This document shows, piece after piece, positions 43,425 to 51,943 of a stretch of DNA of 64,000 bases (positions are counted from its first letter, which is position 1; each line of letters opens with the position of its first letter). This stretch comes from Cytobacillus sp. NCCP-133. GTDB lineage: Bacteria; Bacillota; Bacilli; Bacillales; Cytobacillaceae. Position numbers and translations under genes: made by a program. The stretch covers positions 62,001-126,000 of the forward strand of contig NZ_BRVM01000011.1 in the NCBI RefSeq assembly GCF_026011715.1, read 5' to 3'. The notes beneath the pieces are model-generated. The model ran no database searches. It was given only the letters and a program-made list of their open reading frames with translations, and was not told where the DNA came from.

Positions 43425-45155
43425 GTGGAGGAACTTACAATTGTTATTGGCGGTGAGCAAGGGGAAGGCATTGAAAGTGTCGGTGAAATCCTAACTAAAG
43501 TTTTAAGTCAAATGGGTTTCTCTCTATACGGGTTCCGGAATTTTTCATCAAGAATTAAAGGGGGCCATTCGGATTTTAATTTGAGGATCTGCACTGGAAA
43601 AGAAATTTATGTAAATGCTGAAAAGGTGAACATTCTTGTCGCTTTTGATAAAGCTTCCATAGATTTATATTTAGATCAAATGGATAACAGCAGTATTATT
43701 CTATTTGATTCAAAGAGTGTCAAATCGGATAGTTTTCCTTTGCCGAAAGATGGAGTTATTGTGATTGAGGCTCCATTCCAGGAACTTGCATCTGAATTGG
43801 GGAGCCCAATTATGAAGAATATGGTTGCCTTAGGGATGATTTGCGCCTTAAATAATCAATCTGGAAGTGTCTTTCATCAAGTTATTAAAAACCGTTTTAT
43901 AAAAAAAGGAACCAAAACAGCAGAATTAAATATAGAAGCCTTTGAAAAGGGTTATGCTTTTATCCAAGAGAAAAACTTATATTCCATTCCGCTTGGTCCT
44001 GTAATGAATTCTAAAAATATGTTTTTATCTGGAAACGAGGCCATGGTAATTGGAGCAATTGCTGCTGGCTGCCGTTTTATGGCTGGCTACCCGATTACAC
44101 CTGCTTCTGAGGTTCTTGAAAACTTAATTCAAATGATGCCTGAATTTGGTGGGGTTGTTGTTCAGGCTGAAGATGAATTAAGTTCCATTGCTATGGCAAT
44201 CGGTGCAAGCTTTGCAGGCACCCGTTCAATGACAGCGACTTCTGGTCCAGGGATATCCTTAATGCAGGAGGCTATAGGATTATCCGGAGCTATAGAGGTG
44301 CCCCTAGTAATAATTGATACCCAGCGGGGAGGCCCAAGCAGCGGACTTGCTACTAAAATGGAGCAAAGCGATTTAACAGCAATGCTTGGTGGAACACATG
44401 GCGAAATACCAAGAATTATTATTTCTCCAAGTACTGTCCAGGAAGCCCTGTATGATATGGGCACAGCCTTTAACCTGGCAGAAAAATACCAATGCCCAGT
44501 ATTTATCGCAGCTGACCTTGTCTTGGCTACATCCAAACAAAGTGCTGAAATACTGGATCCCCTCAAGTTTGAGATGGACAGGGGAAAGAGAGTAACTGAT
44601 GAAGAACTGGCGGAACAAGGTAAAGTGGTTTTTGACCGATTTGCCTTTACCAAAGACCACATTTCACCACGAACTATCCCGGGGCAAAAAAACGGAACAC
44701 ACCATGCAACGGGAATTGAGCATGGAGAAACCGGTCACCCAACAGAGGATTATAAAAATCGGGAAAAGATGATGATCAAAAGAATGAATAAGATCGAAAC
44801 CGCAACTCTGGGAGAAGATATTAAAACAGAGGGAAATGGTGAAGATCTTTTAATAATCGGTTTTGGCTCAACATATGGAGCGATCAAAGAAGCTAGTGAA
44901 GGATTCAATATGAAGGGGATTAAGACAGGTCTGGCCCAAATCCGTTTATTGCATCCATTTCCTGCAGATCAATTAGAAAGCCTGATAAATAAGGCCAGAC
45001 AGGTAATTGTTGTCGAAAATAACTTTACTGGCCAGCTAGCCAATGTTATTAAGCAGCATATATCTGACCATTCTAAAATTCAAAAACTGTCAAAATTTGA
45101 TGGCAGGCCTTTTAAGCCTTCCGATATCAGTAATTTTTGCAAGGAGCTGGTGTAA
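43425..45155 (+). CDS. korA: 2-oxoacid:ferredoxin oxidoreductase, fused gamma-alpha subunit
   Basis: 576 residues from GTG 43425 with AAGGAGG 6 bases ahead. The N-terminal gamma domain (GGEQGEGIESVGEIL, FRNFSSRIKGGHSDFNLR) is followed by the pyrimidine-binding alpha domain (MAGYPITPASEVLENL, DELSSIAMAIGASFAGTR, TATSGPGISLMQEA) and a C-terminal transketolase-like domain. With the beta subunit it oxidatively decarboxylates a 2-oxoacid to acyl-CoA and reduces ferredoxin. KorA-type fused layout; substrate (2-oxoglutarate, a branched oxoacid or other) is not determined. Confidence 0.85.
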   Translation: MEELTIVIGGEQGEGIESVGEILTKVLSQMGFSLYGFRNFSSRIKGGHSDFNLRICTGKEIYVNAEKVNILVAFDKASIDLYLDQMDNSSIILFDSKSVKSDSFPLPKDGVIVIEAPFQELASELGSPIMKNMVALGMICALNNQSGSVFHQVIKNRFIKKGTKTAELNIEAFEKGYAFIQEKNLYSIPLGPVMNSKNMFLSGNEAMVIGAIAAGCRFMAGYPITPASEVLENLIQMMPEFGGVVVQAEDELSSIAMAIGASFAGTRSMTATSGPGISLMQEAIGLSGAIEVPLVIIDTQRGGPSSGLATKMEQSDLTAMLGGTHGEIPRIIISPSTVQEALYDMGTAFNLAEKYQCPVFIAADLVLATSKQSAEILDPLKFEMDRGKRVTDEELAEQGKVVFDRFAFTKDHISPRTIPGQKNGTHHATGIEHGETGHPTEDYKNREKMMIKRMNKIETATLGEDIKTEGNGEDLLIIGFGSTYGAIKEASEGFNMKGIKTGLAQIRLLHPFPADQLESLINKARQVIVVENNFTGQLANVIKQHISDHSKIQKLSKFDGRPFKPSDISNFCKELV

Positions 45156-46022
45156 ATGTCTACCTTAAAAGAATTCCGCATGGATATTAAACCAAATTGG
45201 TGTCCCGGCTGCGGAGACTTTTCAGTTCTTGCTGCCATTCAAAAAAGTGTAGTAAGTCTTAATATTGAACCTGAAGATATGGCACTAATTTCCGGAATTG
45301 GCTGTTCGGGAAGGATCTCCGGCTATGTGAATGTGTATAGTATGCATACCATGCATGGAAGAGCGCTTGCTGTAGCGCAAGGTGTAAAGCTCGCCAATCC
45401 CGATTTGAATGTTATTTGTGCAGGTGGGGACGGTGATGGCTTTGGCATTGGCCTAAATCATTTTGCACATGCTGCACGGAGGAATGTTGATATCACCTAT
45501 ATAGTAATGGATAACCAAATTTATGGATTAACAAAAGGGCAAATGTCCCCAACGAGCCCCCATGGAATGGAAACAAAGTCCAGCCCTGGCGGAAATCCGG
45601 AACAGCCTGTTAATCCTTTGCAAATGGCTTTGGCCTCGGGTTCAAGCTTTATTGCACAGGCTTTTTCTGGAGATGTCAAACAGCTGATGTCTCTAATTGA
45701 ACAAGGGATTAAGCACAAGGGTTTTTCTTTTATTAATGTTTTTAGCCCTTGTGTCACGTTTAATAAAATATTAACTTATGAGTTTTTTAAGAAAAACCTT
45801 GTTATTTTGGAAGAAAAAAAGGGGTACGACCCTTCCAATAGAGGTATGGCTTTTAATATAGTTGAAGAAACATCCAGCATGTTTACTGGAGTTTTATACA
45901 AAAATGAAAGAAAAACTTTAACTGAATCACTTCCAAAGGGCTCGGGAACCAATATGTTAAGGCAGGGGTATTTTAGCCTGAATGAAAGCATGAAAGATAA
46001 GCTGATAAAAAGATTTATTTGA
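45156..46022 (+). CDS. korB: 2-oxoacid:ferredoxin oxidoreductase, beta subunit
   Basis: 288 residues, starts on the base after the alpha stop. [4Fe-4S] ligands C16 and C19 (WCPGCGD), a Cys in GIGCSGR (about 50) and probably the Cys in FSPCVTFN (about 197). TPP motif GGDGDGFGIGLNHFAHA with the later Asn in MDNQIYGLTKGQMSPTS. Partner of the preceding gene. Both would be redundant with housekeeping Kor if one exists, so a pathway-specific role is likely. Confidence 0.88.
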   Translation: MSTLKEFRMDIKPNWCPGCGDFSVLAAIQKSVVSLNIEPEDMALISGIGCSGRISGYVNVYSMHTMHGRALAVAQGVKLANPDLNVICAGGDGDGFGIGLNHFAHAARRNVDITYIVMDNQIYGLTKGQMSPTSPHGMETKSSPGGNPEQPVNPLQMALASGSSFIAQAFSGDVKQLMSLIEQGIKHKGFSFINVFSPCVTFNKILTYEFFKKNLVILEEKKGYDPSNRGMAFNIVEETSSMFTGVLYKNERKTLTESLPKGSGTNMLRQGYFSLNESMKDKLIKRFI

Positions 46023-46100
46023 TATAGGAGCACTAAAATATAGCTGCGGTTATTTTTGCAGTTATGTTTGCTGGCTCCCTCTTTTTGGAGGAGATATCCA

Positions 46101-46959
46101 TTGGAAAATTCGGATAATATTTATCCACAATTAAAAGAGGTTATTACAGATCCAAATAGAATTCTTTTTAATATAGAAGATCTATGCAGCTATTCTTTTG
46201 ATGCCTCATTCGGAAGATTTCTTCCCGAATTTGTTGTCCAGGTTACTTCAGCAGATGAGGTTCCAAGATGATGAAAATTGCCAATAGGGAAAAATTCCTG
46301 TGACACTTAATGATTTTAGTATGAAACTATTGCAGGCAGGAGGCTGTGAAGTCACAATTATACCCAAGCAAACCTGCTGCGGAGCTCTTCACAGCTTTAG
46401 TGGAGAAGTGGATCTGGCAAAAGAGCTTGCAAAGAAGAACATTTCTGCATTTGAAGATCTAACCTATGATTATTTGATTAACAATGCAGGTGGATGCGGT
46501 GCCATGCTAAATGAATACGGCCATCTTTTTAAGGATGAACCAGAATAGAAAAATAGGGCAGACAAATTTTCTCCTAAAAGTATCGATATTAGCGTTCTGT
46601 TAAGCAAGCTCGAATTGCCATTAAAAAAGAGATTGAAAAGATTTTGACCTATCGGCCTTCGTGCCATATGAAAAATGTTCAAAAAGTAGCAGTTAAAGGA
46701 TTGTCCATACAAAGAATGGAAAAAGAAGATATGTGCTGCGGGTCAGCTGGAATTTATAATATCGTACTATAAGGAATATATGAAAATTTTGGATGAAAAA
46801 ATGATTGATGTTAAGAATACAGCCACTCATGTGATTTTTACAATGAATCCAGAGTGTTTGCTTCAAATGAAGCTCGGAATCTATAGGGAAAAAATGAATA
46901 GGAGAACAGAAGCGGTACATTTAGTTGAACTTCTTGCAGAATCTAGCGAAATTTTATAA
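46101..46959 (+). pseudogene. Decayed glycolate oxidase genes (glcD start fused to glcF end)
   Basis: TTG at 46101 with GGAGGAG upstream begins a GlcD-like N-terminus (NIYPQLKEVITDPNRILFNI, then EDLCSYSFDASFG) that stops after 56 codons at 46271. Then 46300-46548 encodes part of the iron-sulfur subunit GlcF (CEVTIIPKQTCCGALHSFSG, NNAGGCGAML). Further pieces in other frames run on: LTYRPSCHMKNVQKVAV, MCCGSAGIYNIVL, and YMKILDEKMIDVKNTATHV ending at 46959. So a deletion removed most of glcD and the start of glcF, and at least three frameshifts followed. Confidence 0.75.
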
Positions 46960-46995
46960 CCCTGCAAACTATAAAAGGATTACAAAGGAGATTAT

Positions 46996-47976
46996 ATGAA
47001 ACCAAAAGTTATTATTTATAAAAAGATTCCACATAAAGTACTTTCTTACATTAAGGAACATTGTCATGTAAGTTATTACGAAAATCTAGACAGCTGGTTA
47101 AATCCGCAGTTTTTAAGGGATTTAAGCGATGCTCAGGGGCTGCTCGGCAGCAGTATGAGCATTAACAAAGAATTGCTGGATAAAGCCCCTCAATTAAAAA
47201 TTGTCTGCAATGTATCAGTCGGATATAACAATTTTGATATGGATGAGCTTACAAGAAGGGGGATAATGGCATCAAATACACCGGACGTTTTAACAGATAC
47301 AACGGCTGATACAATTTTCGGTTTAGTGCTTTCTTCAGCAAGAAGAATTTGTGAAATGGATAGATTTGTGAAGGATGGAAAGTGGGAAGAGCTTATCGGC
47401 GAAGATTCTTTTGGTGCAGATGTCCATCATAAAGTACTGGGAGTTATCGGGATGGGCAGAATCGGCTCAGCAATTGCCAAGCGGGCAAGCCTCGGGTTCG
47501 ATATGGAAATTTTATATCATAACCGAAGCAGGAATGAAAATGCCGAGAAATTATATGGCGCAAAAAGAACTGAGCTTCAAGAGCTTTTGTCCAAATCGGA
47601 TTTTGTTTGTTTAATGACTCCGCTCACTGATGAAACAAAAAATTTAATTAGCTATCCTGAATTTAAATTGATGAAAAAAACTGCGTTTTTTATAAATGGT
47701 TCCCGGGGTGAAACAGTGAATGAAGATGCGCTGGTGGAGGCCTTGCATACAAAACAAATAGCAGGGGCAGGACTTGATGTCTATAATGAAGAACCCATTA
47801 ATCCTGATCATCCGCTCCTAAAGTTTAAAAATGCCGTTACACTGCCTCATATGGGTTCAGCTACTGCAGAAACAAGAACTAAAATGGCTTTCCTTGCTGC
47901 TGAAAACCTTGTAAAGGGTTTATCTGGCGAATTACCGCCATCCCTAATAAATACATCTCTAATATCAGCCAGATGA
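46996..47976 (+). CDS. D-isomer-specific 2-hydroxyacid dehydrogenase (glyoxylate/hydroxypyruvate reductase-like)
   Basis: 326 residues. NAD motif VIGMGRIGSAIAKRA; NGSRGETVNEDAL contains the catalytic Arg region; the Glu in NEEPINPDHP and the His in TLPHMGSATAETR complete the set. Closest in form to D-glycerate dehydrogenase/glyoxylate reductase. It starts right after the dead glycolate oxidase genes, which also act on 2-hydroxyacids, and precedes an RraA gene. AAAGGAG upstream of the ATG. Confidence 0.85.
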   Translation: MKPKVIIYKKIPHKVLSYIKEHCHVSYYENLDSWLNPQFLRDLSDAQGLLGSSMSINKELLDKAPQLKIVCNVSVGYNNFDMDELTRRGIMASNTPDVLTDTTADTIFGLVLSSARRICEMDRFVKDGKWEELIGEDSFGADVHHKVLGVIGMGRIGSAIAKRASLGFDMEILYHNRSRNENAEKLYGAKRTELQELLSKSDFVCLMTPLTDETKNLISYPEFKLMKKTAFFINGSRGETVNEDALVEALHTKQIAGAGLDVYNEEPINPDHPLLKFKNAVTLPHMGSATAETRTKMAFLAAENLVKGLSGELPPSLINTSLISAR

Positions 47977-48024
47977 TTTTGACTTTAAGATCCTTCCTTA
48001 ACATTTAATTCAGGAGGTGTTTAA

Positions 48025-48729
48025 TTGGGAAACACAGGCTATCGCGCAATTAAAGATTCTGAACGGCTGGATCAGAATATAATAGATGGCTACAAATATA
48101 TTGCTACTCCTGTTATTGGAGATGTAATGGGAAGAATGAGAGTTATGAATTATGCTATTAAACCAGTCAATATTCCCGGTGTCCATATGGCTGGAAGAGC
48201 AATGACAGTAAGGACACATCCATCAGATAATTTACCTGTACATAAAGCGATGGATCTTGCCCAGCCTGGAGATATTATTGTTGTTGATGCAAGCGGTGAT
48301 ACGGAACATGCCATAATAGGCGAAATCATGTCTTACTATGCAAAAACGAAGGGGGTTGGCGGGTTTGTAATAGATGGAGCAATCCGGGATCGAATTCAAA
48401 TTGCCAAACTGGGGCTGTCTGTTTTTGCAAAAGGATCTACACCGAGAGGGCCATATAAGGAAGGACCGGGTGAAATTAACACAGTTATTAGCTGCGGAAA
48501 CGTCCCAGTGTCACCTGGTGACGTCATTATCGGTGATGATGATGGGGTAGTTGTTGTTCCTAAAGCTGAAGCCCATGTTATTCTGGCAAAAGCGATGGAA
48601 CTGTCAGAGAAGGAAGAAGAAATTCTCCGTTCCATTGGGCAAGGAAAATGGGAAAGGTCATGGGTGGATAAAATTTTAATGGAAAAAGGGATTGAAATCG
48701 AAGAAAGAAATGAAAAAGCACCAATTTAA
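48025..48729 (+). CDS. RraA-family aldolase/decarboxylase (second copy)
   Basis: 234 residues from TTG 48025 with GGAGGTG 6 bases ahead. IATPVIGDVMGRM at the N-terminus, QPGDIIVVDASGDTEHAIIG, GVGGFVIDGAIRDRIQIAKL (metal/substrate motif D-G-x-x-R-D), VSPGDVIIGDDDGVVVVP. More like 4-hydroxy-4-methyl-2-oxoglutarate/4-carboxy-4-hydroxy-2-oxoadipate aldolases than regulators. Followed closely by an FAH-family gene, a pairing common in meta-cleavage and hydroxy-oxoacid catabolism. Confidence 0.82.
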   Translation: MGNTGYRAIKDSERLDQNIIDGYKYIATPVIGDVMGRMRVMNYAIKPVNIPGVHMAGRAMTVRTHPSDNLPVHKAMDLAQPGDIIVVDASGDTEHAIIGEIMSYYAKTKGVGGFVIDGAIRDRIQIAKLGLSVFAKGSTPRGPYKEGPGEINTVISCGNVPVSPGDVIIGDDDGVVVVPKAEAHVILAKAMELSEKEEEILRSIGQGKWERSWVDKILMEKGIEIEERNEKAPI

Positions 48730-48758
48730 TTGCTTAGCCATTTTTATAGGGAGATGAA

Positions 48759-49637
48759 ATGATGAGATTAGCTACTGTGAAAAGATTTGGAGAAGAGAAA
48801 GCAGCGATTATTACTGGAAAGGGAGCCATTTTAATAGAAGCCATTAATAAAAACCTGAATTTAAATTGGGCTTCAAATCTTTTTGATATTATAGAATCAG
48901 GCCAGCTAAAACATTTGACAGACTGGTATAATAGAGAAGGAAAAAGCATGATTGAAGATTTTCATGAAGTAATACCTTCAAGCAATATTGAATATGGCCC
49001 ATTGTATAGATTTCCAAAAAAGATTTGGGGTATAGGGCTAAACTATGTGGAACATGCCGCCGATTTAAGCGAGTCTGCCCCTAATACAGAACCGGCAAGT
49101 TTTATGAAGCCAACGACAGCCATTATTGGTCCAAATGATGCAATAAAAATACCTCATCAATCAAACCGTACGACAGCAGAGTCTGAACTGGGTGTCATTA
49201 TCGGCAAAGAATGCAAGGACGTTTCCATGGAAGATGCCCCACATGTCATTGCTGGATTTACAACAATCATAGATATGACAGCTGAAGATATTTTACAGGT
49301 AAATCCACGCTATTTGACCCGTTCGAAAAGCTTTGATACTTTCTTTAGTTTTGGACCGCAGTTAATGACACCAGATGAAGTCGAAAATGTACTTAATTTA
49401 AATGTTTCGACTGTTATCAATGGAAAATTGCACCGCAAAAACATTGTTTCAAACATGACATTTAATCCTTGGCACTTAGTTTCTTTCCATTCAAAAGTTA
49501 TGACACTTCTTCCAGGAGATATTATTTCTACCGGTACACCGGGAGCAGTCGTGATACGGGATGGGGATGTAGTAGAATGCCAGATAGATGGATTTGAAAC
49601 ATTGGCAAACCCGGTAAAAGATTTAAAAGTGAACTAA
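48759..49637 (+). CDS. Fumarylacetoacetate hydrolase (FAH) family protein
   Basis: 292 residues; the ATG at 48759 is followed directly by a second ATG, and either may be used (GGGAG just upstream). IWGIGLNYVEHAADLSES, then the metal-binding region TTAESELGVIIGKECKD (two Glu) and AGFTTIIDMTAEDILQ (Asp), followed by LLPGDIISTGTPGAV. The family hydrolyses or decarboxylates acyl-pyruvates, hydrates 2-oxopent-4-enoates, or decarboxylates oxaloacetate. The substrate would be the partner of the RraA enzyme upstream. Last rightward gene before the nested hairpin element. Confidence 0.83.
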   Translation: MMRLATVKRFGEEKAAIITGKGAILIEAINKNLNLNWASNLFDIIESGQLKHLTDWYNREGKSMIEDFHEVIPSSNIEYGPLYRFPKKIWGIGLNYVEHAADLSESAPNTEPASFMKPTTAIIGPNDAIKIPHQSNRTTAESELGVIIGKECKDVSMEDAPHVIAGFTTIIDMTAEDILQVNPRYLTRSKSFDTFFSFGPQLMTPDEVENVLNLNVSTVINGKLHRKNIVSNMTFNPWHLVSFHSKVMTLLPGDIISTGTPGAVVIRDGDVVECQIDGFETLANPVKDLKVN

Positions 49638-49642
49638 TTAAA

Positions 49643-49812
49643 AAGAGTCTGGGACAAAAGTGTTTTAATCAAATAAAAATCCGAACTATAACTTAGAATT
49701 TCTTAATTAGAATTCTAGTTAGTTCGGATTTTTTTTTTTTTTTTATAACTATTTTGTTTTATAATTATTCGCCTTTAGAACTGAATGATTTAGTTTTGTC
49801 CCAGCCTCCTTT
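49643..49812. repeat. Nested palindromic element with CTGGGACAAAA ends and internal terminator
   Basis: Outer arms CTGGGACAAAA (49649-49659) and its complement TTTTGTCCCAG (49794-49804), within the GAGGCTGGGACAAAA-type sequence that recurs in many Firmicutes genomes. Inside is a perfect 14-bp stem AAAAATCCGAACTA (49675-49688) / TAGTTCGGATTTTT (49720-49733), followed by T up to 49744, so 16 T in a row. It serves as terminator for the FAH gene and, through the outer arms, for the convergent dehydratase gene. Confidence 0.75.
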
Positions 49813-49814
49813 TA

Positions 49815-51518
49815 TTAATCATTATTTGGCTTGTATAATAAAAAGTCAAAATCACAACCCTGATCAGCCTGAAGAACATGCTTTTGGTACAAGGAGGCAT
49901 AGCCCCTCTCAAGATATGATGGCGGCTGCCACTCCAAACGCCGCTTTTCCAATTCCTCTTCTGATACATGCAGCTGAAGAATACGTTCTTCTACATCGAG
50001 TTCAATGATGTCTCCGGTCTTAACAAGCCCGATTGGACCGCCTACGGCTGCTTCTGGTGCTGCATGGAGTATAACTGTTCCAAAGGCAGTTCCGCTCATC
50101 CTCGCATCAGAGATGCGAATCATATCGCGTATACCCTGTTTTAGCAGCTTCTGCGGGATGGGAAGCATTCCAGCCTCAGGCATACCTGGACCGCCTTTCG
50201 GTCCTGCATTTTGCAGCACCATAATATCATCTGGTGAGATATCCAGTTCCGGATCATCGATTCTTTCTTCAAGATCCTTTAATGAAGTAAAAACAACTGC
50301 ACGGCCTTTATGCATTAATAAATCTTTGGAAGCTGCTTTTGGTTTTATGACGGCTCCATTGGGTGCAAGGTTTCCTTTTAATATCGCTATGCCTCCTTCA
50401 TCATGCAATGGTTTTTCAAAGCGAGTGATAATATCGCGGTATGTATCTGAGCATTTGACATTCTCCAGATTTTTACCCATGGTTTGTCCAGTGACCGTTA
50501 ATTCATCGGTATGCAGCAGCGTTTCGAGCTCTTTTAATACAACTGGGGCACCGCCTGCTTTAAAGAAGTCCTCCATTTGATACTTGCCAGCCGGGCGCAA
50601 GTTGGCGATAAATGGAGTGGTTCGGCTTAATTCATCAAATAGATTCAATGGCAGTTCAATATTCAAACGCCCTGCAATAGCTATTAGATGAATGACGGCA
50701 TTCGTGGATCCCCCGACAGCCATCAGCATTCGAATTGCATTTTCGATTGATTTCCTAGTAATAATTTGTGAAGGGGTAATATCTTTTTTCACTAATTCAA
50801 CAATTTTTTTCCCGGTTTGAACTGCGTGCTCAAGCCTGCGGTTATGTGTTGCAGGTATGGCAGCACCGCCAGGAAGCATCATTCCCATCGCTTCTGCACA
50901 AACCGCCATCGTACTGGCACTGCCCATAACCATACAGTGTCCGGCAGTAGGAGCCAGTGCTTTATTGATTTCTTCAATTTCCTGTTCATTCACTTTTTCT
51001 CCACGGTATTCCTGCCAGAAATATCTGCAGTCCGAACAAGCTCCCAGCGTCCGGCCTTCATACTCGCCATTATTCATAGGGCCGCCTGTAATAAGGATGG
51101 AAGGAATATCGGCACTGGCAGCACCCATTAATTGAGATGGAGTTACTTTATCGCATCCTCCTATTAATACAACCCCATCAATAGGCTGGGCACGAATCAT
51201 TTCCTCTGTATCCATGGCAGCAAGATTCCTATAAAGCATTGTAGTTGGGCTTGTATTTATTTCACCCAAAGATATTGTAGGAAATTCTAAAGGGATTCCG
51301 CCAGCCATTAGGACGCCGTTTTTAATAGCAGTAATTAAAGGTTCAATATGGGAATGGCATCGATTGATTTCACTCTTTGTATTGCAAATGCCGATAACGG
51401 GCTTATTAAAATCATCGGGGTCATATCCCAAATGTCTATTAAAAGCTTGTCTAATAAACTGACTAAATCCTTTATCTCCATAGGAGGTTAATTTTTTCTT
51501 TTTTATTTCTTCTGTCAT
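49815..51518 (-). CDS. IlvD/Edd-family dehydratase (sugar-acid or dihydroxyacid)
   Basis: 567 residues from ATG 51518 (AAAGGAG about 10 bases upstream); the frame is open to 51584 without a ribosome site. Iron-sulfur dehydratase: GICNTKSEINRCHSH (cluster Cys), GCDKVTPSQLMGAA (cluster Cys), GACSDCRYFWQEYRGE, MAVGGSTNAVIHL, then GPKGGPGMPE and ISDARMSGTAFGTVILHAAPE. The family includes IlvD, phosphogluconate dehydratase and xylonate/arabinonate dehydratases. The context of LarA, UxaA and hydroxyacid genes favours a sugar-acid dehydratase over branched-chain biosynthesis. It is the only large leftward gene in the catabolic region. Confidence 0.83.
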   Translation of the reverse strand: MTEEIKKKKLTSYGDKGFSQFIRQAFNRHLGYDPDDFNKPVIGICNTKSEINRCHSHIEPLITAIKNGVLMAGGIPLEFPTISLGEINTSPTTMLYRNLAAMDTEEMIRAQPIDGVVLIGGCDKVTPSQLMGAASADIPSILITGGPMNNGEYEGRTLGACSDCRYFWQEYRGEKVNEQEIEEINKALAPTAGHCMVMGSASTMAVCAEAMGMMLPGGAAIPATHNRRLEHAVQTGKKIVELVKKDITPSQIITRKSIENAIRMLMAVGGSTNAVIHLIAIAGRLNIELPLNLFDELSRTTPFIANLRPAGKYQMEDFFKAGGAPVVLKELETLLHTDELTVTGQTMGKNLENVKCSDTYRDIITRFEKPLHDEGGIAILKGNLAPNGAVIKPKAASKDLLMHKGRAVVFTSLKDLEERIDDPELDISPDDIMVLQNAGPKGGPGMPEAGMLPIPQKLLKQGIRDMIRISDARMSGTAFGTVILHAAPEAAVGGPIGLVKTGDIIELDVEERILQLHVSEEELEKRRLEWQPPSYLERGYASLYQKHVLQADQGCDFDFLLYKPNND

Positions 51519-51585
51519 TATCCTATTCTCCTTTTCTAAAAAAAATTTTAGCTCTGTTAAGCTAGTCTGTTTATTTTCCCTCAAT

Positions 51586-51670
51586 AAGCCTGCTTTCCGT
51601 GGTTATTCCGGGAAGCTCCTCGGCGCCCTGTACCTGCGGAATCTCCCTTTGAATGTGTCTCCAGCTGGAC
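51586..51670 (-). repeat. Degenerate dispersed Bacillus intergenic repeat
   Basis: GC-richer patch with CTTTCCGTGG, GGAAGCTCCTCGGCGCC, and CTGCGG-AATCTCCC, which I recognise as pieces of the dispersed repeat common between Bacillus genes (TTTCCGTGGG ... CTCCTCGGCGC ... CTGCGGGGTCTCC). Non-coding. The rest of 51519-51851 is AT-rich and should hold the promoter of the leftward dehydratase. Confidence 0.5.
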
Positions 51671-51851
51671 AAAGAATCCTCAATTTCACACAGGAACTAC
51701 ATATCCATTTCTGAGGAGACTCGGAATTTCAGCAATCAAAATTGTGCAAAATACCCAATATACTAATTGAAAATTATGAATATAATTATATTTTATTTTA
51801 TTAATAATATCTATAAAATTTAATAAAATATTAATAATAGTCGATAATTTA

Positions 51852-51890
51852 TTGACATAATTTTCAGAAATATTTTATACTTGGTGTATA
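51852..51890 (+). promoter_or_regulatory. Promoter of the LarA-UxaA operon with overlapping operator
   Basis: TTGACA (51852-51857), 18-base spacer, TATACT (51876-51881). An inverted repeat TATAC-TTGGT-GTATA (51876-51890) covers the -10 and the start region. Such placement suggests a repressor site, GntR-type half-sites being plausible. The transcript leader to ATG 51944 is about 55 bases. Confidence 0.65.
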
Positions 51891-51943
51891 TGATTGATTT
51901 TTACACTAGAATTATGCTAATTGAATTGAAAGGGTGTGAAGAG

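Noticed and set aside
49815-51518. Housekeeping ilvD for branched-chain amino acid synthesis
   Set aside because: Family motifs cannot exclude it, but no other ilv or leu gene is near and the neighbours act on sugar and hydroxy acids.
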